This document shows positions 13,633-26,600 of a stretch of DNA of 64,000 nt, in pieces (position 1 is the stretch's first letter; every line of letters starts with the position of its first letter). The notes under the pieces are model-generated. The model searched no databases. It saw only the letters and a program-made list of their open reading frames with translations, and was not told where the DNA came from. The stretch lies in NCBI GenBank assembly GCA_030267565.1, contig BRXU01000032.1, positions 310,001 through 374,000 on the forward strand. Reading direction: 5' to 3'. The position numbers were made by a program, and so were the translations under genes. The DNA is from Pleodorina starrii. Its lineage: Eukaryota > Chlorophyta > Chlorophyceae > Chlamydomonadales > Volvocaceae.

Positions 13633-13805
13633 TGGGCGGGTGGATGGGCCGCGCGCGAACGCACCTAGCACGTGTTGAGCGAGGGGTCCCCTGCCTGCCT
13701 GCCTGGCTGCCCTCAATGTAATGTAAGAAATACGCTGGGAAGCGAAGCGCACATCCAGGGTGCACTGGAAAAAGCAGCTCCCCACCGAGCAACGGCCCAC
13801 ATCAC

Positions 13806-13923
13806 CGCACCTCACTCCGGGTGTCGGGTCCAGGCTGGGACGGCTGAGGCCAGACTGGGCGCGAGATAATACGAAACACGCGCTAGGGCCCCACGCCTGC
13901 GGAGCGCGCCGGCGCCGGCGCCG
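13806..13923. repeat. Fragment of the long-TIR element family, overlapping a gene's 3' end
   Basis: Matches the arms of the element at 1-2692, in the orientation of its right arm, including ATACGAAACACGCGCTAGGG and the CGCCGGCGCCGG tract. It covers the stop codon (13883-13885) and roughly the last 12 codons of the IQ-motif gene. Confidence 0.8.
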
Positions 13924-16900
13924 TGACGGGCACCGCCGCCGGCGCCCTCGCCATCCTTTCTGTGTACTCGTCCCGCTTGGACTGCATCGCGGCGGCCTCA
14001 CGGGCAGCCGCAACCGCCGCGGCGCCGACACCGGTGCGCTGACCTCCCTTGAGCTCTTCCGCCGCGTCCGGCCGACGATTCTCCTGGTGGCGCGGTGCGA
14101 GGGGAGGGGGTTGGGAGTGCAGGGCGGCGGGGTGCGCGGGACGGCCATTCATGATGTGTGGGTTGCCATGCGCGGGTTGCAGGGCACGGAAGGACAAAAT
14201 GCAGAGACCCAAAGTCAATTTTTAATGAGGTATCAGATTATGGCGCGGCCGGCATCTGCCTCGGGGGGCCATACCAAAGACGCAACGGAGCGCCCGGTGT
14301 GTTCAGTATGCGGGGAAGCGACACGGGCAGCGCACCCATCGCGCAGTGCCGCTGTAGGGAAAGGAGGCACCGCGGCCGCTTGAGGGCGGCCCAGGCCCCC
14401 AGGGTATGCCCGTACCCAAACCCAGCTGCAACTCAGCCGCTTCCATTCTGCCGAGCTACGGTATACCATAATCCATGAATCGCTCCCTGACCACTTCGAA
14501 CGATCGACGTTTGAGCCCGCGGCCCCCTGCCTGGCCGCCGTCCAGCAACCCCTATCAGCCCATCCCGGCTGGCTGGACAACCCTGCTCCGTCGTCTCCTC
14601 CCCTCTCCCCCGGCCCACAACCTACCTGCTCCTCTACCTCCTTCCACTTTCTACGCCACCGGGCGTCCAGCGCCTCCCACCGCTCCTGGTCCTCCGCAGT
14701 AAGGGAGTCCTGCACCGCCTGCGCATGATAAGACGCGGTGTTTTCCATGGGAAGGGTGGCGGGGCGGAAAGGAAAGGAGGACGCAGGTCGGCACGCCACA
14801 CTGCCCCTGCTGGCACCCGGTTCGCAACGTGGCTGCGTTCACAGCCGTGGAGGGCTGAGAGAGGGTGATGAGGCGGGTGAGGGGGGGTGTGAAAAGGGAA
14901 CCCAGAACCGGCGGGGCGGGGTAAAGGACGGCATCGGTTGCTCTGCCATCTGTCACGTCATCAGGCGCTCGGGGCTTTGGGGTGGGGGTTGGTCGCTTTC
15001 GCATGTCAGTGCTTGTCCTGCAGGAGGTGCCACGCCGCGGGTAACCCGGGCCCCCGGGTTTGCGCCTGTCATCCACCTCCCAGCTCTGCCCTTTGCGGGA
15101 CGGCCACAGCCGGGCCTCGGTGATTCTCCTGCCGGTCTCAGCCTCTCCCTGAACGCAAAGATCAACGCGTGACGGTGACGACCGCAGCGCCTCCACAGTC
15201 GGCCGTCGGTCTCCACCATTCCCCCCCCCCAGTGCCTACCGTAAAAGAGCTCGCGCGTTTCCATTCTCCCTGCCGCCTCTTCCTACCTACCCGCGCCTGC
15301 GGGGCAGTTCCCGCGGCGGCCGGTGCACTCCAGCTCATCGTACCTGAGGAGCTCCCCCCGACGCCTTGCGTCGGGCGCCTCGTACCTTACCGTATTTACC
15401 ACTGGGTTTCCTACCATCCTTTTGTTAAGCAACATGTAAAGTCCTATCCTCGGAGGATGAACCCCTCATAGGTCCCCCCACCGTCTCCCCGCGTCCCACG
15501 CTACCTGTGTGTTGAGCGCCCTGAGGTGCGTCCACCAGCGGTTGCCTATTTTGGCCTCCGCCAGGCTCAGCGCGTGGGCCTGTGCCGCTCGCTCCGCGCG
15601 CTCCGACCCACGGGCCGGCCGGGGAAAGTCCTGAGGCGCCGCGTCGGGCGGAAGGTCCGCCAGCGGCCGAAGCTGTAGCGCCGCCAGCAGCAGCAGCAGC
15701 AGTAGTCAGGAATCCCGGGCACAGCAGCCGAGAAACATGAATATCAGCAGAGAAGCAGCAGCGTGCCATGGAAGGGGACGGGGGACGGCGGCCTCGACCT
15801 CTACATGGTAACATCCCTCCCTCTCAGCCCTCACGAGCCTCTGCTCCCTTCCCTCCCTCCCTCCCTTCCTCCCTCCCTCTCGGCCCACCCCGCCTGCCAC
15901 CCCGCCTGGCCGCCCACCTGCTCCAGCTGGCCGCAAAGCGTGTCCATGAGCACCAGATTGCGCTGCCGCCCAGCTACCGCCGCCAGCCGCTCGGGCGCGC
16001 TGACGTTATGGTCGTGCAGCAGCGCCGCCAGGCGAGCCTCAGCGACCCGCGGGTCGGGCCGCCGGTGGCTGCCGCGGCTCTTGGCCAGCGCCATGTACGC
16101 GCTCAGCTTGCCATCCACCTGCGCATGAGGCCCGATCCGGCCCCGCCCGGCCAACAGATGGGCCACCACCAACGGGGGGGAGGGGGACGGATGGGCGGGT
16201 GGACAGGTGGAGGGGCGTGCTGCATCGCATCATAGAGGGCGGGTAATGGGCAAGTCTTCCCCGCAATCCTGAGGCGGTGTGGCGCCGGTCTCACTCCGCG
16301 ATTCACGCGGCTTTGGATGCGCCCATGACGAACTGTTGATGCGGCGGCCAGGGGCCTGTTGGTGTGGCCTGGCCCGGCGTAACTTGTCCTGGACTCCCTC
16401 CCTACCTTCCCCGCTTCCCCCCGACCGAACGAACGAACCTGCGCCTGCAGCTCCTTGTACCGCCTGGTCCCCATCACCGCCGCGTTGCGCATCGCCTGGC
16501 CCGGCCCAGCGCCCTCCGCCGGCATCCCTTGAGGCGCCAGCACTCCCCGCCGCTGCGGGCTGGGCCCCCTGGAGCCACCACCGCCACCAGCGCCTTCCGC
16601 GGGACTTCCCTTCAGCTCAGGGCTGCCCATCAGTACGGACGCGCCGCTCTGCCGCAGGGCGCTCCCCGGCGAGGGCCGGCCGGGAGGTGATGCGCCCCCG
16701 GCAAGCCCCCGCAGGCCGGCGGCGGCTGAGGCGGCTGTGCTGGCGAGGGCCGTGAAGGTGCGATGGGAGCGGAGGACGTTGCGGAAGGCCGCCTGGATGC
16801 GGCGGGCGGCCTGGTGGCGGGGAGGCGGGGGCGAGGGAGTCGGGGGAACGTTTGGGGCAGGAGGAGGCGTGGCATGTGGGAGGGGCTTTGCGATAAGTAG

Positions 16901-19052
16901 GAAACTGGCGAGATATGGCGGTGGAGGGGCTCGCAGGGGGAGAGTGGGGAGGTGCGGGTTGGGCTGGGTGGTATCAGTGGGGCTCAACGATTGAGGTCCT
17001 GTGAGCCGCGTGGGGAAAGGTGTTGTTCCCATTAAACCCACTATCCCACCTCCTCAGTTCATGGCGCTTGCGTTCACCTGCTTCCCGCCCCTCCTCTCAC
17101 CTGTTCTCGCTGGGCTCGCTCCGGCGACCGCGCCAGCTTCCGCCTCGCCACCAGCCCCCGCCAGTGCGCCTGGACCTTGATGGCGGCCAGCAGCCGCCGC
17201 TGCTCGTACTCCTCCACATCGCCGCCGGGCAGCGCCAGCAGCGCCCGCTTCTCCAGCTCCAAGACCTGCAGACCGGGGGTAACAGAATACGGCCCGGGAC
17301 GAGGGAACGCAACGGGGGGCGGGGGGCGGTGCAGACGGGGGATTACGTGGAAGGACAGGAGGCATGCACGGCCAGCCGGGACAGAGCTGCGGGTGTTTGG
17401 TGACCACCTTTTCTTGCGCCTCCTGGCCGGGAGCCCCACTGGCCGGGAGCCCCCATTCCATGAAACGCCGGGCCCCAATATCCACGAGCCCACGAGCAAC
17501 GCGCCTCCGCAACCCGGGCTGAACGCTTGGCTACTTACCCCTACACCCGTGCTCACCGCACTTATATTACCTAACGATGGCCGTACGGCCCGCCCACGTG
17601 GTTGTGCTTTGCCAGTGGTGTCCAGAGCTCGTGCGATCTCGGCTGTGCCACCAGCGCCCCGCACAGGCCTCAGCCTCCCATTTCCCGTCATGCGCCCGTC
17701 GTGCCGGGCCGTGCACGCGCTCCTGCAAGCCTCCTTCTTCCGCCCATAGCCTTTTCCGTTCGCCCCGTGCCCGTGAACCCCGTGCCCTGGGCCAGCTCGG
17801 CGGCCGGTGTCAGCACCACCTGCGCCTCGCGCCGTTGCCCCAGTGCTCTGTCCCTGCCCACCGTTTCTTCCGAGCCCCCACCTCCAACTCACGTCCTCAC
17901 CCTCATCTTCTTGCGGTGTTTGTCCATGACCGCCTCGAAGCGCTGTTCCAGCTGCTGCCGGTTGCGCTGATCCTGAACCTGGGGTAAGAGGGGTAAAGGA
18001 GAGAGCAGAAAAAGCACTTCTCATTTTTGCGCTCACTGGGCCTCATTCGCTGGTGTTCTTACGCAGTCCTCGGCTCGTCATTTCGCATTTCGGCATTGAC
18101 CTAAACACGAAGAAGGGGAAAGGACATTGTACAATGAAGAATACAAGGGGCAGAGCGGAGGGGGCCGAGCAGCCGCTGGGGCTGCGGAGGGATGCCAGCT
18201 GGATCTGAGGGTGGGCACATCACGCAGGACCGGGCGCCGACTACCTTTTGATTCACCGACCTTGGCGAGTAAGGCATTGGGCGCGCAGCGAGAGAAGGAA
18301 TGCCACGCATGCTGTATATAGGCGGGGACAAACTCTGGTAGTTGGCGGGCAAACGGCGTGTGTCGCTTCGCGCTTCCGCTTGCAGCATTGTGCTTTGTGG
18401 CAGGGGCGCTGTCCCCTTGCCATCGGAACACGTTTAACCTCGGTGGTGGGACAGGCGCGTGTGTATCCTTGCGTGGCGTACTGGGAGCGTCCATGCGTGC
18501 GTGCGAAGGTGTGAAGGTGTTGAGAGGATGCGGGACGTTACGTGCCGCTCAACGTGTGCTTTTGCCAAGGGAAAGGGGGCGCCCTGGGTTGGCCTGGCGG
18601 TCGCCTTACGCCCTTACCTGCTTGCGGACGTACCATCCCTTGGCCGCGGCCTGGATCCGACCAGCCGCATCCTGCAAGCGCACGTTTCACAGGGAATAAC
18701 GCTGGATGAGATACACTTTGCGGTTTACCCGGATGCATGTGGTGGGTATGGTGGGTGGTTCACGGCTTTGCCGCAGGCAGGCAACCATAAAAGCCGTTAG
18801 AAAGTTGCAGCCCGCGGGTCTCAGCAGGGCACACTGATATCGCGAGCCATGGGCGGCGTACCCGCAGTCTGAGAAAGGACTTGCGGCCCTTGTACGCGCG
18901 CCACGCTGCCTGCACATCCGGCCCAACAAGCGCGTAAGCGCAGGCGTCCTAATGCAAGCAGAGACGTCGTCATAAGAGTTTGGAGCATCCAAGCTCGCCT
19001 GTATCCGCCGCGCAGCTGCATCGCGCCTCTTGAACAATGCGTCATAGTCCAT
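13883..19052 (-). CDS. IQ-motif (calmodulin-binding) protein, 11 exons, 501 aa
   Basis: Exons (minus): 19052-18999, 18909-18862, 18671-18618, 17978-17901, 17265-17101, 16810-16439, 16118-15918, 15672-15505, 15148-15077 (least certain), 14718-14626, 14083-13883. Each exon is a multiple of three, so all introns are phase 0. Four IQ motifs, the usual calmodulin or light-chain sites, are visible: RRIQAAWRAYKGRKSF (residues ~15-30, formed across intron 1), GRIQAAAKGWYVRK (~38-51), IKVQAHWRGLVARRK (~111-125) and RRIQAAFRNVL (~136-146). A short coiled-coil-like exon (17978-17901) and charged C-terminal segments follow. Intron 1 begins GC (CAG|GCGAGC) rather than GT; the IQ motif is only continuous if it is used. 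The last residues and the stop lie in a transposon remnant. The role is unknown; a cytoskeletal or ciliary calmodulin-binding scaffold is possible but inferred. The gene is divergent to the LRR/IQ gene. Confidence 0.8.
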
Positions 19053-20671
19053 GGTCGAAGCTTTTGGTCGACCTCCACGATTTCAGTAATGAACAACGCC
19101 CTAACCTTATCCATACGAAAAGTCTCCTTCAACATCTGTGTTGTCCATTTGGCAACGAGAAGTCGGAATGGTTATCGGTGTATGACCAAGCTTCGGGACA
19201 GATGGGCTAAATCAAGAGCTGTTTTGGAGCCCAAGGCTAAGAATATGTCTTTGTGCTCGCAGTGCCTTTTTCAGGTTCACTATGGAGGAAAGCTGGAAGC
19301 GCATAATCGTGAAGAGAATTCAGTTGTGACGGTTGCATGGATCCAGAAAAAAAATGCTTGTCGCTACACGCCCTACGAGCGCATGACAATGAATTCTTTG
19401 TTGAGGTAGGGTTTGGCCAGTTTGGCCTGACGGCCGCTGGATGCGCGCGGCGTGTGCCAAAGAAATTTACTAGGCTACCCTTAAAGTGTTATGGTCTACC
19501 TCAAATATCATAACAGACCCCAGTCTGAAAGGATATGCATATTGTGATTTGTAGCTTTTCAAAGAGGCATGAGTGCATCGTACGCACGAGTACTGCTGGC
19601 CCGCCTCTCTCGCTGCCCGAGGTCGACTCTATGCTCTTCACGCTTGCTGAACACAGCGATACTACCGGTGGACCGTCATTTAATCAACTGTGCGACCTAC
19701 GCGTTTTTATTTGTTAGGTTTTGATACAAAGTCGTATCTATCTCGTCGTTTCCATCAAAGCTTTATTGCTCCATCTGCACATCTTAGTGGTCCTTACAGT
19801 AGTTGGCATCACTTTGGCTCTAAACATCTGCCGATTGCAGAGTGCGGCGTCATTCTTGTTCTAAGTTCGTGAACACAACTTATTACAAACTCGCTGCTTC
19901 TTTTCTGATCATCAATCATGACCTTACTAGCTGATTGAATGGAGGACGCACTGTAACGACGCTGCAGGCGCTGAATTCAGTTGTGGCAGAGTGAAACAAA
20001 GGCCCCCGCACGCATAAGCTACTTCGGAGCCATTGAAAGCTTTAATAGGATTTATCAACGTTTAACCTTTGGCTGTGGAGGTGTCGTTGCCGGTGCACCC
20101 GAAGGTTGCAACTTTCTGGGTTGCGCCTCTCCCACACCCGAATGATGCCGACGCGCGCTGGCTCAGGCGAAGCTAAGACACGGTGCGAATATGTTCTCCT
20201 GGATCCTGCCTGAGTCGCGTTTGGATTATCCTTCCGCTGCCTTCCGTTCATTAAGTTCCCGTCATTACGACATCCGCAATTCAAGGCCGTGCTGCAGGGC
20301 AGGCCATTGCTCACTCTTTCACTATTGCCGGTCGGACCTTACCTGCAGTATCGCCGTGCTCGCGCCGGCGAGCCTTTGATAACGCACATCCACTCTAGCC
20401 ACGCACCCCTTACGGCCCTCTGTGTCCCCATGCCTCCTAGAGGCCCCAACACCGCACCTCTCCACCCATATCTTCCCCCTTATCCTCCCCCCGACCATAC
20501 GCCCGCCCCCCTTCCGTTTGCAGCTCGAACCAGAGGCGCCGCACCCCGGGGCCCAGCGCCAGCAGCTGCCAGCCCTCCTCTGCGTAGTGGCACCCAGGCG
20601 GCAACCACCCCGCCCCCTCGCAAAACCTCGCCCGCCGTGCCAACCGTGGCAGGCACCCCCTCAAACCCTCC
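19053..20671. other. Shared upstream region of two divergent genes
   Basis: About 1.6 kb, less GC-rich than its surroundings, between the start of the minus-strand IQ gene and the first confident ATG of the plus-strand LRR gene. No convincing open frame or RNA gene. The last ~350 bases (20430-20671) are CT- and Pro-codon-rich and may hold a 5' exon or UTR of the LRR gene. Confidence 0.5.
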
Positions 20672-23600
20672 ATGCCCCACCTTCACACCACAACCGGCGT
20701 CACCGCTGCCGGCTTCCTAGCCCCCGGCAGCGGCGGCACCGATGCCGCCGCCGCCGGGCAGCTGCCCCCGATGGGCAACCGGCGCAACTCCCACGGGCTC
20801 GTAAGTACCTCGGAACTGCCACGAGGCTCCGGCGGGGGCGCTGCCGGCGGCGGCGCCGTCTCATCCAGCGCCGCAGCGCCGCCGCTGAGCCGTACGATGG
20901 GGCCCAACAGCCACCTGTTGGGAGCCGGCGTTCTTAACATCACGCCCCGAAACCAAATGATCCCCTCTGCCGCCGCGCTTCGGAGCCCCCCTAATAGCAG
21001 CCCCGGCGGCGCGTCGGCGTCGGGGCTCCGTGGCGGCGGCGCCAGCGGTGCCGCTGCTGCTTCCGGCGGGGCCGTCACCGGCGGCATCGCCGCCAGCGGC
21101 GCCGCAGGCGCCGCGCGCCCTGGCGGCCGCGCGGCTAAGGACGCGGCGCCGTTGCCTCGTAAGGTGGCGGCTATGGACAACATTTCCGAAGCGCTGGGGC
21201 GGTTCTTTCAGGCGAGGCGGCAGTGCGGGTTGGGCTGTGTGGTTGGGTGGGTTGTTGGGGCCTCAGTCTGTAGGTCTGCGGGGGCCGCAGACCGGCCGTC
21301 CGGGCCGCGTGCGGAAAGAAGGCGCGGGGCGTGAGGCCCGTCTGACGTGATGAATTGCACCGGGCTGGTAGGCAGGCGGACGGGGAGGGAGGGCTGAACG
21401 GCTGCGGCTGAAGCCGCAGCAGGTCAAGCGCTTCCCGGCGAAGCCGGCAGCGGCAGGGTGTGGGGTTCCGAGGGCGGTACGACAGGGGTAAGAGGCGAGG
21501 GGCGCCTGCGGGCTGGCTTGATTAAGTGCGTGGCTGGGGCAGGCCGGGCCGGGTTGGGTCGTGTGTTGGTGGGGTGGGTGGGCAGGGCATCTTGCCACGG
21601 GGTGGGTAGGGCAGGGCAGGGGTATGGCGTGCGGGCCCAACCTTGCTGGCAAAACAGATGCAGCTTGGTTGGTTGCATCTTGCAAGCGACCCAAATCAAG
21701 CTCACGGCAGGCGCCCCAGATCCAGATCCAGCCCGGGATCCGAGATCCATCACTTGCGGGGGTGTGGTTTGGCGATACACGCCGTGCACGGCCAGCTGGT
21801 CCGTTGGCTCTACCCGGAACGGCCCCTCGCGCGCCCGCATCCCATCGTTGTTAATACATGATAACCCTTCCCCTTCTCCCCCCGCAGGAGAGCATGGATC
21901 TGGCCCCCAAGCCGCCCCCCCGGCCCCCCTCCAGCAGCTCCAGCAGCGACGGAGAGATGGAGCCCATATCCTCGGATGACGAGGGCACCCAGGAGGAGCT
22001 GGACGTCATTGAGAAACTCTACCTGGTGGGTGGCTGGCTGGGTTGGGGGTGCGTGGCTGGCTGGGTGGGTGGGTGGGTGTGTTTGTGTGTGTGGGTGCGT
22101 GGGTGGCTGGCTGGCTGGGTGGCTGGCTGGGTGGGTGGGTGACTGGGTGGCTGGGTGGGTGGATGGATGGGTGGGTGCGTGGGCGGCTTCCACCGCTTGT
22201 ACCCAACACACTCATCGGCATGCGCCCACCTCCCCCCGCCCCACCTCCCCCTCCCCCCTCCCCCCGCCCCTCATTTTTATATAAAGGAGCATATCACTTC
22301 CTGACCCCCTCCCTCCGCCCCTCCTCCCCAGGCGATGCCCAATTTGGAGTCCCCCGGCCGGGGCGCCGCCGCGCGCCCCCTCTCCCCCGGCCGCGGCATT
22401 CTCTCCTCCTCCCAGCGCCCCTCCCGCGTCAGCGGCGGCTCCATCACCACCGTCGCCGGCACCGGCAGCCGCCCCGTCTCCCCCTCCCCCACGCAGCGCT
22501 ACGCCTCCTTCACCGGCGGTGCAGCCGCCGCCCTGCCGGCCGGCGGCCGAATGCCGCCGCTGCCGGGCGCCGCCGCCGCCGCCACCGCCGCCGTCGGCGG
22601 CGTCAGCTCTGCGCCCCTCATCAGCCGTAGCGCCAGCCCCAGCCCCATGCCGCCGCCGGGCGCCAGCCCAGTGCCGGGCCAGTTGGCTCCCCTGGACCCA
22701 GCCGTCGCCGCGGCAGCCAAGCGCAAGGCGGCCGCGGGCAAAGGCGGCCGCGGCGGCGCCGCCGCGCTGCAGCAGCCGGCATTCCTGCCGTCAAAGGCCG
22801 TACTGCAGTTCCACCAACGGGCGCTCGGAATTACCGTGCCGCTGGGAAACAGTACGAACGGTCCCGGAGCTGCCGCTGGCGGCGGCGGCGGCGCCGCTGC
22901 TGCCGCCCCCACCGTCGGCGGCAGCGGTGTTAGTGCCGTCGGCGGCGGCGGCGGCGGTCCGTTGGGCCCCGCCATCGCCGCGACGGCGGGCGTCTCTGGG
23001 CCGTACGGCGCCCTTAGTCAGCCGCCGGACGCACCGGTGACTAATGCGTACGTCAATCGGGACGCGGATTACCTAATGATGCGCCAAATGGTCGAGGCGG
23101 CGCTGGCGGCGGGCCAGAGCCGGCCGCCGACGGCAGGCGCCGCCGTCGCCGCCGCCAGCATCGCTGCCGCTGCGGCGGCGGCGGGCGGCCGCGGCGGGCT
23201 GCTGCCGGCGACTCTGGCGGCGGCGCGGCGCGGCGCGAGCGGCAAGAGCGCCTCCGCCCCCGCCGGCGGCGGCCGCCGAAAGTCGGTGGGCAAGAAATCC
23301 TCCTCGTCCAAGAAGACCAAGCTGCCGCCGGCGCCGCCGCAGCTGCTGCCGCGCCCTGCCGTACCGATCCATCTTCAGCATTTGGTACGACCGGGAAGCG
23401 CGTCGGTCGGTGCACTGATGGGGCTCCATCTGCCTGCGGGGATCGATCCCGCCATCATCGCAGCCGTCATGTCCGGGCGCGATGTGGATCCCGTACAGGG
23501 CCTCGGGCTGCAGCCGGGCATGCCCGGCTCCGCCGCCGCTGGCGGCGGCGGCGGCGGCGGCGCAATGTCCACCGCCGGCTCGCCGACGCGGGCGCTGTCG

Positions 23601-26600
23601 CCGGTACGGCCCCTCTCGCCGGTACGGCAGCTCACGTCGCGGTCGGCTGCGTCGTCGCGGCCGTCGTCGCCGCTGCGGCCAGCGCGTGCGGCGGCGGCCG
23701 CCGCCGCTGCGGGCCGAGACGAGTCATCGGGGCGCGCCAGCGGCGGTAGCGTCGGCGCCGCTGGCAAGGACGCCAGCCGCAGCGGCAGCGCCGGCGCCGC
23801 CAAGGCTCGCAGCCGCAACGGTTCGCCCACGAACCGGTCGGGCGGGACAACGCTGCCGCCGGCTCGGCCCCAGAGCAGCAACACCTCGCTGCCCCGCCAT
23901 GCGCCCATGAAGGGTACGTGCGTGCTTGGATGGGAGGGGGGAGGGAGGTTGGGAGGGAGGGAGCGGGGGGGAGGGAGGGAGGGAGGTTGGGAGGGAGGGA
24001 GGGAGGGGGGAGGGAGGGAGGGAGGGAGGGAGGGAGGGAGGACGGCACGGGAAGGGAAGGGAGCGTGCGGTGTGGGTGCTTTATTTGGGGCACGGGTGCT
24101 CAATGAGGGGTGGGGGGGGGGGGGTGCTGTTGGGCGCGGTTGGGCGTCTGGGTGGGGGGGGGGCTGTATCGGGCGGAAGAGGAGACGGGCTGGGGACCTG
24201 GGTTAGGGGGCTCGCAGGGGGAAGGGGCGAGGGAGAAGGCGGGCTGGGGCAGGAGCGCAGGACAGGTAGGGGTGATTCAGATAGTGAAGAGGGTGGGTGG
24301 GAGGGGGAGGAGAAGGCGGCGGGAGTGACTCTCCGCAGTGGGGGGTGGGGGCCCCGGCGGGGAGGGGGGAGCGAGGTAACTGAGTCCCTGGTATTTGCGC
24401 ACACTACCATCCCGCCCTTGATCCTCCCCCACACCACCGCCCCATTCCGGCGCCCACATCCCTCCCTCCTCTCCCCAAGGCTGGCAAACCACCGCCGCCC
24501 ATCTCCCCCCATCTCCCCCCATCTCTCACTCTCACCGCCCCGCCCCCGTCACCGCCCGCCTTGCGCCCCACCTCTCGCCTCACCCCATCCGGCCCCCTCC
24601 TCCCCCGACCCCTCCTCCCCGCCTCCCCCACCCCCACCACGTCGCCACCACCCGCCACCCAAACCTTCGCTGCGGTATCTTCTTTTCTCACCCCACCACC
24701 ACTACCACCACACCACCACCGCCACTACCCCGCGCCCCAACCCGCCCTCCATCCGCCATCCGAATCCTTTCCCGCCATTCCTTTCCCGCACTCCCAATCC
24801 CAACCAAATCAACCAAATCAAGGCGCCTCCGGCTCTTCGCGGCCCTACACGGCGCCAGGCAACGGCAACTGGGCTGCCTCCCGGCTGGAGCGGCTGCGTG
24901 GCGCCGCTGCCACCAAGGCCGCCGCCTGCGCCTCCATGTCGCCTCTGAAGGCCTCCCTGGCTGCGCCCATCAGCGGACTCACATCCAGGAGGCAGTCCAG
25001 ACCGCTGACGGAGCTGGAGGTAGGGCCGGGGGGGGGGCCGAGGGGGGCAGGTGGGGGGGGGAAGGAGGAGGCGGGAGGGGGGGGAGGAGGCGGGAGGGGG
25101 GGGAGGAGGCGGGAGGGGGGGGAGGAGGCGGGAGGAGGCGGGAGGGATGGGGAGGAGGCGGGAGGGATGGGGTGGGGCGGTACTGTAGGGGAGATGGGGT
25201 GGGGTGGGGTGGGGTGGGGTGGTGGGATGCATATGTAGCGGGGGGAGGAAGGAAGCTCGCCAGGTTTGGGGGGGGGTGTCCGTGTAGCAGTGAGGCAGCG
25301 ATGTGCTTTGATCCCCATCGTTGCCCCCAGCACCCCTGTTGGCTTCACTGTTGGCACGGCCAACCCTCCCCTCCCCCTTCCTCGAACCCCAATCCCTCAT
25401 TCCCGATGCCATGCATGGATGCATTCCCCACCAACCACCAACCAACCAACCAACCAACCAAACGACCAACCGACCAACGTCCAACCCCAGCACCCCGCGT
25501 CCCACAACCGCCACAACCCCCAGCTCGGCGTCTTCAACCGCACCTTGGATGCAGCGCTCATGCCCCTCACCCGCGCCGCCGCCAAGCTCGGAACGTACGG
25601 CGAGGCGCTTCCGCCGCCCAACCTCTTCGCGCCGCTCTCGCCCGCAAAGACGCCGCCGCACCACCACCTACCGGCGCCAGCGGCACTGCCGCCTCCGGCG
25701 GCCGCTGGCGGCGGCGACGGCAACATCTCGCGCCTACCCAGCAGCAGCCGCTCCGCCGCCGTCGTGGCGGCGGCGGCGCTGGCGGGCGCGACGCAGGGGG
25801 CGGCGGCGGCCGACGGCACCGCCGCCGCCGCCGCTGCCGCGTCGGCCTCCGCCTCCGGCGGCGGCGCACTGTCTGTGTTGGATGAGGCGCCTCGACGGAA
25901 GCTCAAGCGGCGCAACCTTGGCGGCTGGGATTGGCCGCCGGGGCAGGGCGCGGCCCCGGTGTACGACGTATTGGAGGAGACGCGGTACGGCAGGGAGGGC
26001 GGTACGGCAGGGAGAGCAGGGAGGGAGGTTCATACGCGGCCCTTCCACCCAACCCACATCCAACTGGCCCCTCGCGAGTTGTTGTGTAACCCTACTGCCC
26101 TCTGCTCCCCCCCTCTTCTCGCCCCTTTTCTCTTCGCCCATGTCGCCGCCGCCGCCGCCACCGCCTTGCGTGCTCCGCGGCACTTGATCGCGGGCTCAGG
26201 GTCGCCATGGCTGCCGTACTGGCGGGCGCGGAGGTGGACGAGAACGGCCGTACAGGGCCCTGCGACCGGGTGGGCGAGGTGGGCCGCCTCATGCGCCGAT
26301 TCCAAAAGCAGGACAACCGGGCCACCTTCAACCTCAGCCACGCGGTCAACGGCGTTGACCAGGTACGGCAGGAGCGTACGAGCACGCACGCTACCACTGC
26401 TCCGCGTGCGTTCATATATCATATATCATATATTTCCATATTTGATGGTTGCCGTGGATGTGGATGGTTGCCGCGGTTGTGGCCGTGGATGGAGCTGCAA
26501 AACTGCACAAGGGTGCTGACGTTGCGTCACAGCAGTTGGGAACTGGCGGGCGGGGGGAGTGGGAAGCGGGCGTGTCGCTTCGCTGCCCCCTCCCCCTTCC

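Larger units (their letters stand above)
11668..13882. other. Intergenic between ABC and IQ genes
   Basis: Contains the ABC 5' region, a 13-bp perfect hairpin (arms 12805-12817 and 12830-12842) and the TE remnant at 13806-13923. A minus-strand frame of 122 codons at 12712-12344 starts with ATG and has mixed composition, but it has no recognisable domain and no supporting splice or poly(A) context. I do not call it a gene. Confidence 0.5.

Noticed and set aside
20799..20805. A perfect GTAAGT donor inside the first exon of the LRR gene
   Set aside because: The downstream sequence stays open in frame with the same composition, and no convincing acceptor pairs with it; alternative splicing cannot be excluded.
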